A stretch of 64,000 nt of DNA from Symbiodinium kawagutii. Lineage: Eukaryota > Sar > Dinophyceae > Suessiales > Symbiodiniaceae. Shown one piece after another: positions 56,821-64,000 of the stretch; the stretch's first letter is position 1, and the number at the start of each line of letters is the position of its first letter. The position numbers were made by a program, and so were the translations under genes. The notes under the pieces were generated by a model. That model was not told where the DNA came from. It made no database searches and saw only the letters and a list, made by a program, of their open reading frames with translations. The DNA lies in the NCBI GenBank assembly GCA_009767595.1, contig VSDK01012768.1, forward strand, positions 178,485 through 242,484. Reading direction: 5' to 3'.

Positions 56821-57519
56821 ACATGTAGTATGCTTATGATGTGCTTTTTGATGTCGTAGCCATTTGGTTTTCGTGATGATGTGGGGAATCCATATATATG
56901 GCCATGGGTAGTGATTGACAATTGTTTCTTGGCTAAGTTGACGATAAGGCTAAGTCAGCACCTGACAAATGGCACGGGCATTGAGAATGGAATTAGGAGA
57001 TCCAGTTGCACCCTTGTCCATACGGCTGGCACATCCTCAGCTGGCTGCACTGATGGTGTTCACAGCTGGATCTACCATTAGCTTCTGAGCTCCCAAATCT
57101 TCCTCTGTCACGTGGATCCTAAGGATGGGTCCTCCTTCCTTGGTGTATGGACCCCAAGGAGCCAGCACCTTGCTGGTCACTGACGCTTTTCCAGCATCAT
57201 CAGCTAAAGGCTGTACTGTACTTTGCTACTTTTGCCCAATGTGCTGATGTGGGCAACTTTTGCTACTTTGCTACTTTTTGCTACTGTACTTTGCTACTTT
57301 GTACTTTGCTACTTTTCGCTGCTTTTGCTCATCGGATGTCCACAAACTTTACATAGCTTCACTCTTCGACAGTGACAACAAAACCGCTTCGTGTGCGGGG
57401 TCACAGAGCTGATGATTGAACAAGCCTATCCTATGGAGCTTGCTGTGACTGTGTGCCCCCATAGCATGCACGCTCTGCCGCCGGGACAATCATCAAAGAT
57501 GATGAGTGGGGCAACAAAC
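56821..57519. other. No supported gene; short CTTTGCTACTTTT repeats
   Basis: TTTGCTACTTTTGC-type imperfect repeats lie at 57218-57320. Otherwise unremarkable. Confidence 0.45.
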
Positions 57520-58131
57520 TTACGGGTTGGTTTCACACGGGCTTAACGCTAGACTGGTGAGGTGCGTCACATGCAAATCGCAGCGACGACATAACGTAAC
57601 TTCCAATCGCAGTGACTTAGTCGTCGTGTGAACGTTGACGACGTGAGCGTCCGCTTTTTGAAGCGTAGCTCTGCAGCACACGTCGAACACCAGCAGGAAC
57701 GTATCAGCTGTCAATAGAAAAATACTTGCTTCAATCAAGCTGAGCCTCACTAAATAGAAATGATCAATGCAACAAAATCCACGGAAAAAGCACCTCAAGG
57801 CACCCATGCCCTGTGCATCGGAAAGAGGCCCCTGCAGTTCAAGGCTCAACTCCCACCAAGAGCCCGTTGAACTGATACTCCTCAGGGCATGCAGAAACCA
57901 ACTGCAAATGCAATTTCTATATTCACAGATACTCACACTTGGTGCACGTTTGTGTGGGGTACACAAGATTGACATAGACCAGTGGGAAAGTGGTCTCAAT
58001 AATTGAACCAATAAATCAACAATCATTTGAGCACCAATCGAGATGTCGCAAACCCAAAAATCAAGCAGTCTAATTCTGCACATTTTCTCTGGAAAAAACA
58101 TGAAAAACACTCTGCTGACACACGCACGCAC
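57520..58131 (-). CDS. Open reading frame of 203 codons, unrecognised
   Basis: This is the longest uninterrupted frame outside the mobile elements. It has hydrophobic segments (GAQMIVDLLVQLLRPL; LIEASIFLLTADTFLLVFDV) and a basic, Cys-containing C terminus (TTTKSLRLEVTLCRRCDLHV). Several internal AG dinucleotides could be splice acceptors, so the real exon may be shorter. No family recognised. It may be chance. Confidence 0.3.
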   Translation of the reverse strand: MRACVSRVFFMFFPEKMCRIRLLDFWVCDISIGAQMIVDLLVQLLRPLSHWSMSILCTPHKRAPSVSICEYRNCICSWFLHALRSISSTGSWWELSLELQGPLSDAQGMGALRCFFRGFCCIDHFYLVRLSLIEASIFLLTADTFLLVFDVCCRATLQKADAHVVNVHTTTKSLRLEVTLCRRCDLHVTHLTSLALSPCETNP

Positions 58132-58806
58132 AAAGAGCCTCGCACAGATTCACAAGTCGACAGCTCTGTTAGTTCCAAGGACCACTGGCTTCAACCCCAA
58201 GTGGTGCCAGTCCCAGGAGGGGGAAACCCCCGCTTGCTGCAAAAATCACTTTGGAAATGCACGGCCCACGATCATTGTTGATGACCCATGATGGTCAATT
58301 AAAGCTTGGTTAATGAGGCTTGATGATGGCTAATGACCAGTAACAATGATCAATCAAAAAACAAAGGTAATGGCGAACAAATGACACTTCATTACAGTAA
58401 TCAAAATCGTTGAATGCTGCTGAATGATGGTGTGTGATGGGGTTGGTGAACTAATGATCATGGAGCCTGGATATCAACGATCAACATGATGCTACCATCA
58501 TTCACCAGTCCATATTTTGACGAACCATCACGTTCCCTATCTTTGGCTGTAGTGGACCGTTGTTATTACCCACCGTTGACCAAACTGTACATGAATATCC
58601 TTATCTAAATGAACTAAGTCTCATACTCTCCAGCCAATGATCTTCTCAATGAACGAAAACGCAGGCAGGTGAAAAGGGGACTAGTTGATGCTCATCCATG
58701 ACGATCCAGTAATTTCTATTGAAGTAGTAAATGATAACAATCAACAAAATACACACTGAACTTACGGAATGTAATGTAATGGCTAATGATGGTTCATTTG
58801 ATGGCT

Positions 58807-58856
<50 letters not shown>

Positions 58857-58980
58857 GTTCGTTTGATGGCTTGATGATGGTTCATTTGATGGTTCATTTG
58901 ATGGTTTGATGATGGTTCTAGTTGTACTAGTGCTGGCGGCTCATGATCGGTAAGCAATGATTTTTCACGATTGGTATCAA
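58132..58980. other. No supported gene; GAT microsatellite
   Basis: TGATGGT-type words dominate. A GAT repeat of about 16 units lies at 58808-58856 and is followed by repeated GGTTCATTTGATGG words. Confidence 0.6.
58808..58856. repeat. GAT microsatellite
   Basis: About 16 perfect GAT units. Confidence 0.95.
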
Positions 58981-59178
58981 TCAGAGTCGGTTCGTTCCAA
59001 ACATTCCGAAGCTTGCCGGATACTTGGCAGCACCTAGGAGTTGTCTTCTCGTGGTGGCAACAACCGCGGCGAACAGTTCGCGGTGTCCCGTTCCCATCAC
59101 GGCTCTCGGTGCCAGGAGACAAGGGCCATGAAAATTGTATTGACCACAATGAGAATTGCAAACATCGTCTCGAAGCAA
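58981..59178 (-). CDS. Weak exon candidate, strand uncertain
   Basis: A GC-rich island. The minus strand reads HCGQYNFHGPCLLAPRAVMG and LFAAVVATTRRQLLGAAKYP. The plus strand is also open (NNRGEQFAVSRSHHGSRCQE), so frame and strand are not settled. Confidence 0.25.
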   Translation of the reverse strand: MLRDDVCNSHCGQYNFHGPCLLAPRAVMGTGHRELFAAVVATTRRQLLGAAKYPASFGMFGTNRL

Positions 59179-59354
59179 GGGCCTGACAAAGTACTGATCC
59201 AGACTGTTGACATTTGGGTCTCAAAATACGGGAACCCCCAATCATCCATTAATAGTCATGTAATGTCTAGTAGTCATTTCTAGTAGTCAACCATAGTCAA
59301 CCAACATCAACCAACCACTTTTGGAGGTCCCCCATTTTGAGAAACCGCCATTTG

Positions 59355-59545
59355 TCAGTCGGCCGCTGGTGGGAAATCCAGCGCCGCCAGGTACGGCGCG
59401 CCTTTGACGAAGTTCCTCAAGGATGAGCAGTCCACATGCCACAGCCCTTGATCTGGATGCCGATCTCCGTAGACCAACGACCTGAGTCGAAACACAGCCG
59501 CACCACCACTCAGAGCACCAAACAGGCAAGGGGCATTTGATTTAT
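59355..59545 (-). CDS. Candidate exon, unrecognised
   Basis: The frame reads NAPCLFGALSGGAAVFRLRS, YGDRHPDQGLWHVDCSSLRN and FVKGAPYLAALDFPPAAD before a TGA. It is more GC-rich than its surroundings. Internal AG/GT sites make a shorter exon possible. No family recognised. Confidence 0.35.
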
Positions 59546-59564
59546 CAGAAAACTCCTGTGACAT

Positions 59565-60087
59565 GTTTCCCTTATTTACCGCTAATCACTAACCATCCAT
59601 TGGGATGATCCATCATTTGGCCAGAGCTTAGCCATCAAGATTCAATTAACCATCGAATACCCATCCAGCAGCCATCCATCGACAATCAAATGACAATCAT
59701 CAAGCATCATTAAGTACCCAATGGCCATACACTAACAATCATTAAGCCATCAACGATCGGACAACGATCAACTAGTCATGACTAAAGCATGACGAAACCA
59801 TCCATTGACCACCAACCAAATGTCACCAATAACCATAATTCCCATCCACTAGCTATCCAATAACCATCAACCAACCACACTTAACCACCACACGCAACCA
59901 CCACTCAACCACCACTTAAGCACCACGAATCACCACCACTTACAGTAACCACCACCACCAATCACCACCATCCATAAAAACAGCCGCCTCTTTGAACTCG
60001 CCCGTCGCCTTGGAAATGCAAAACGGCGCCCTCCGAACCAATGGGAACCAATGGGAACCGGTCAACCAGCAGGTGGGGTTTTTTAAC
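59565..60087. other. ACCATCA-type simple sequence, no gene
   Basis: Almost entirely built from ACCATCCA, AACCACCA and ATCAACC words. Confidence 0.7.
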
Positions 60088-60181
60088 CTGGTTGGTGGTT
60101 TCAACCCCTATGAAGAATATCAACCAACCATTTGTTAATGATTACTAGGGAAAATAAAACATGTTTGAAACCACCAGCCAG
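60088..60181. mobile_element. MITE, GGTTGGTGGTTTCAA family, copy 4
   Basis: CTGGTTGGTGGTTTCAACCC at the left and GTTTGAAACCACCAGCCAG at the right, 94 bp apart. The best preserved copy together with 47766. Confidence 0.85.
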
Positions 60182-60686
60182 TAACAGGTTCTCTCTCTCT
60201 ATCGCCTTCTCTGGGAGTTTAGCAGCTAAAAGCCAGCCTTCGGCCCAATCCCCGAAACTAATGCGTCAGTCCACTAGCAGCCAGGGACATCATCTCACTA
60301 GCCCAGGTTGGTGATGGTAAATTTGGATGGTTCTTGGATTGTAGGTACCAAAAAGTTGACATGGTAAGTTGATGCTTCATGGTTCATGGATAGTTGATGG
60401 TTCATTGCTTTATCACTTTTCACTAACTTGACTGTTGGTCAGGAAATGAACTGTTCGGTGAAGTGATTGGGTCACAGTCCGACGATGGAGGGCAAACTAT
60501 TGCCACCAATTCACCATCATTGCTCCGTACCACTTACATGGGTTGCAGCACTTGTGGGAATTGGCCTTTCAACCCCTGGAAGTTGTGAATTTCCTGATCT
60601 TTATAGCATCCCTTTGCGGCATCATTGCCCTCGACCATGACTCATCAGGGCCCAAAACAATGCCGTGCCATTCCCAATATAGGATA
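60182..60686. other. No supported gene
   Basis: Begins with a CTCTCTCTATCGC variant of the recurring motif (60191-60204) followed by GGGAGTTTAGCAGC, which matches GGGAGTTCAGCAGC at 49859. The rest is simple sequence. Confidence 0.5.
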
Positions 60687-60781
60687 CTGGTTGGTGGTTG
60701 AACCACCCCTATGAAAACTATGCTTGTCAAGACTAATTTCAATGGGAAAGCAAACAAATGTCAATCAAACCTCCAACCAGG
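60687..60781. mobile_element. MITE, GGTTGGTGG family, copy 5
   Basis: CTGGTTGGTGGTTGAACCAC at the left and TCAAACCTCCAACCAGG at the right. A truncated relative with ATCAAACCACCAAC follows at about 60860-60885. Confidence 0.65.
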
Positions 60782-61060
60782 AAGTTGTTTAGCTACTATT
60801 GTTAGTTACTCTCCCGCATTATTAATCATTATTATGAACCACTGGCAACTATAGAATAAATGGCAATCAAACCACCAACAAAATAATATAGGTAAATAAT
60901 CTGAGACAGAATAGTAGCCAGGTTTGTTGGGGATGCCGCACAGCCATCGAGAACCCTGCTCTCAGGGGGCCCCGGGGCACTTTCACCTGGAAAGCTCATG
61001 CTCAGGCACTCCTATTGGAGGGCACCACAGGCTCCTTTAGACCGTTGTGAATTCGCAAAT

Positions 61061-61204
61061 CTGCTTGGTGGTTGGTCACCACCTTGTCATCGAACAAAAT
61101 CTACGCAAGTCAATCTGTCACTATGGCAGGGAAAACCTTCTTATCAACCAACAATTCCGGAAATACGAGGGAAAACGAAAAATAGTCAAAACCACCGACC
61201 AAGA
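61061..61204. mobile_element. MITE, GGTTGGTGG family, copy 6
   Basis: CTGCTTGGTGGTTGGTCACC at the left and GTCAAAACCACCGACCAAG at the right. The interior has ACGCAAGTCAA and GGGAAAACGAAAAATA. Confidence 0.65.
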
Positions 61205-62569
61205 ATGATAATTGATCTATGGTTCGACGATCGCCATGATCAAACACATGAACAATGCCACATGATGAACCCAGCATGGTCAGCCAACAGCTAACCATCA
61301 CCATGAGCACATCAACGACTTGGCACTGCGGCACGGTTTTCCACCGAGAGACTTCATGGGTACGGGAGACGGCGCTTTAGACTCGGCCGCTTGCTCTGTC
61401 CTGGGCGGTGCCACCACAAACCATCAGTCCTCAGCCATCATCAGCCATCATCAGCCATCATCAGCCATCCTGTTGATCATGAAGAACAAGCCGCGGCTAT
61501 CTTTGAAATAAGCAGTGACCTTGAACATTACTATCCAAGGAAAGCATCATTTGCCATGATCAACCTCATCATTTGCCATGATCAACCCATTTACTAGCCT
61601 TGCCGATCCAGTCACGGGTCATGTTTACACATAATTGGCCGGACAGCGCTTGAGGTCACCATCACATGTCTCATCAGTTACGTTCAGTTGGTTCATGGAA
61701 CGCATCATCCACTGCCCGCTCCGTGTATGTAAGGCAAGTGTAATCAATGATTGAATTGTATCCGTCCATCCATCTATCCATCTGCACATGGGAATGCACA
61801 GACCCTCACGCACACACACCTATATATATCTACTCAAAGAAACAGTATATAAGTATTAATTGTATAATCAATGAAAATACACGTAAAAAAATACACAAAC
61901 ACATGCAAACAGAAACCCGCGTTTCATCGCTAATGCCAATAACTTCTGATGGTCAGCCATTGTTCATGACCCCTGGTGGCAGTTGAACTGTCTCGTAGCC
62001 AAATGCAACCACATACGCGTATTGCTGAGAATCATGGGTATACCAAAATTTAAAAAAGGAAAATCTAAAGCAAAAATGGAAGCAACATGTAATGATAGTG
62101 ATAGCCATGATTAAATATTATGAATCCAATTGCCAGTCCAGCTTCCCATGGAAGTCCATGATTAAGTCCAGTAAACACTAGTGGCACGATTACTATTTCA
62201 ACCCAACTTGAAATCATGTGTTCACAGCTGGTTGTCACAGTTCTGATCCGTTATTACCCAAGTCAACGATCCCTACTTCAATCATGAAATGAAATATGGT
62301 TTCCGAACAATTGTAACCCATAAAAAACCGCCAGCAAGAACCATTGAAATCAACCGCTACTAATGACTACTAACCTCCTTCTCTCCATCGCATTCTGTCA
62401 GACTGCCATGTAGGACTACTAACCATCATGATATAACCATTATCATATGAAGTGATAATTGATTAACACCGCTAACCATTGATTAACATCGTTTACCATC
62501 ATTAAGCGTTATTATCATGGTTAACCATCATTAGCTTATAACTAACCTAACTAGGTTTCATTATCATGC
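61205..62569. other. No supported gene
   Basis: Includes an ATCAGCCATC repeat (61430-61470) and a weak coding-like plus-strand patch at 61310-61420. The remainder is AT-rich. Confidence 0.5.
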
Positions 62570-62570
62570 A

Positions 62571-62620
62571 GTTATAGGGGTTGTAACCTAATTTATAAGT
62601 GGCTGGGGACCCACCTTGTA
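62571..62620. repeat. Partial copy of the 37868 MITE
   Basis: AGTTATAGGGGTTGTAACC then TGGCTGGGGACCCACCTTGTA matches the right part of the element at 37945-38003. The left half is missing or diverged. Confidence 0.65.
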
Positions 62621-62752
62621 CATCATTTTCACCATTGCTGACGATTGATCATGGCCACGTGGGGCCGAGTGGCTCCGCGGCGATCACCGGCGGCCGCACC
62701 TTGGGGGAAAGCATGGGGCCTGGCGGCATAGCACCGTTGGATAACGGCTCAG

Positions 62753-64000
62753 GGTTGATCCATGGTTGATCCATGGTTGATCCATGGTTGGTGCATGGTT
62801 GATCCATGGTTGATTATGGTTGGTCATGGTTCATTGATGGCTGATAAACAGGCAAATAACTGGTTGCTCTATGGTTGATCCATGGTTGATCCATGGTTGG
62901 TGCATGGTTGATCCATGGTTGATTATGGTTGGTCATGGTTCATTGATGGCTGATAAACAGGCAAATAACTGGTTGCTCTATGGTTGATCCATGGTTGATC
63001 CATGGTTGGTGCATGGTTGATCCATGGTTGATTATGGTTGGTCATGGTTCATTGATGGCTGATAAACAGGCAAATAACTGGTTGCTCTATGGTTGATCCA
63101 TGGTTGATCCATGGTTGGTGCATGGTTGATCCATGGTTGATTATGGTTGGTCATGGTTCATTGATGGCTGATAAACAGGCAAATAACTGGTTGCTCTATG
63201 GTTGATCCATGGTTGATCCATGGTTGATCTTGGTTGGTCATGGTTCATCCATGGCTGATAAACAGGCAAATAACTGGTTGCTCTATGGTTGATCCATGGT
63301 TGATCTTGGTTGGTCATGGTTCATCCATGGCTGATAAACAGGCAAATAACTGGTTGCTCTATGGTTGATCCATGGTTGATCTTGGTTGGTCATGGTTCAT
63401 CCATGGCTGATAAACAGGCAAATAACTGGTTGCTCTATGGTTGATCCATGGTTGATCTTGGTTGGTCATGGTTCATCCATGGCTGATAAAGAGGCAAATA
63501 ACTGGTTGCTCTATGGCTGATCCATGGTTGGTGCATGGTTGGTGCATGGTTGATCATGGTTGGTCATGGTTCATCCATGGCTGATAAAGAGGCAAATAAC
63601 TGGTTGCTCTATGGTTGATCCATGGTTGATCCATGGTTGGTGCATGGTTGATCCATGGTTGATCATGGCTGGTCATGGTTCATCCATGGCTGATAAAGAG
63701 GCAAATAACTGGTTGCTCTATGGTTGATCCATGGTTGATCCATGGTTGCTCATGGTTCATCCATGGCTGATAAAGAGGCAAATAACTGGTTGTTCTATGC
63801 CTGATCCATGGTTGATCCATGGTTGGTGCATGGTTGATCCATGGTTGATTATGGTTGGTCATGGTTCATCCATGGCTGATAAACAGGCAAATAACTGGTT
63901 GCTCTATGGTTGATCCATGGTTGATCCATGGTTGATCCATGGTTGATCCATGGTTGCTCATGGTTCATCCATGGCTGATAAAGAGGCAAATAACTGGTTG
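62753..64000. repeat. Satellite array with nested 11-bp subrepeats
   Basis: Thirteen occurrences of TGATAAA(C/G)AGGCAAATAACTG start at 62842, 62951, 63060, 63169, 63256, 63332, 63408, 63484, 63582, 63691, 63768, 63877 and 63976. Spacings are 109, 87, 76 or 98 bp (two off by one), which are multiples of 11 apart. The subrepeat is GGTTGATCCAT. The array continues past the window end. Frames such as MVDPWLIMVGHGS are artefacts. Confidence 0.97.

Noticed and set aside
56854-56864. CGTAGCCATTT as a relic of the dinoflagellate spliced leader
   Set aside because: Only 11 bases match and the sequence then diverges from the leader. No leader end or donor follows. Chance match.
63680-63913. Small proteins in the terminal array (for example MVDPWLLMVHPWLI)
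   Set aside because: Read from the satellite subrepeat. No other coding evidence.
62753-64000. CRISPR array at the window end
   Set aside because: There are no unique spacers: both the constant and variable parts are repetitive, and the whole behaves as a eukaryotic satellite.

Overview
This window looks like nuclear DNA of a dinoflagellate (Symbiodinium-like or a relative). Four things suggest it: a non-LTR retrotransposon of a type I associate with dinoflagellates; TTTAGGG-type telomere-like sequence; short exons on both strands separated by long, simple introns; and proteins inside an 18-kb element whose motifs (HGDEGRGK, KGDWPFL, GFTSKRKCHYC, KPKLH) I recall from unannotated dinoflagellate gene models. 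No bacterial, organellar or viral gene organisation is visible, and I found no rRNA, tRNA or CRISPR. Species and family recall could not be checked here.

Layout. 1-11.2 kb: low-complexity intergenic or intronic DNA with a few spliced exon candidates on both strands, one short inverted-repeat element, and at 10.23-10.68 kb a degenerate telomere-like tract between inverted TAATATTAC-containing arms. 11.27-29.41 kb: the most striking object, a putative giant DNA transposon bounded by imperfect inverted termini with identical internal spacing. Its coding exons all lie on the minus strand, and its introns are saturated with the palindrome TGCATGCA, which is almost absent elsewhere in the window. 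From its 5' (right) end the element encodes an acidic and Lys/Ala-rich segment, a Lys/Glu repeat and proline-rich segment, a VELFSG...APDCRSW...EQP module, a long coiled coil of 17-residue repeats, and a transposase-like protein. 29.4-36.8 kb: host exons on the minus strand and AT-rich sequence with a hairpin and a tandem repeat.

36.8-37.84 kb: three exons of an unrecognised minus-strand host gene with compatible intron phases. Just upstream of them are a roughly 135-bp MITE and an 8-kb LINE (38.2-46.2 kb, minus strand). The LINE has a zinc-finger ORF1, a Pro/Gln-rich ORF1b, an ORF2 in the unusual order RNase H - endonuclease - reverse transcriptase - zinc fingers, and a methyltransferase-like ORF3 separated from ORF2 only by a single in-frame TAG. 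A 10-N assembly gap interrupts the reverse transcriptase.

46.2-62.7 kb: mostly non-coding, rich in ACCATCA/TGATGGT words, microsatellites, and several copies of a MITE family with GGTTGGTGGTTTCAA-type termini, plus a few exon candidates. 62.75-64.0 kb: a satellite array running off the end, whose units differ by multiples of an 11-bp subrepeat.

The genes do not form an operon-like pathway. The window is a host gene landscape with small exons that is heavily invaded by at least four kinds of repeat, two of which (the giant element and the LINE) carry protein modules in unusual combinations.
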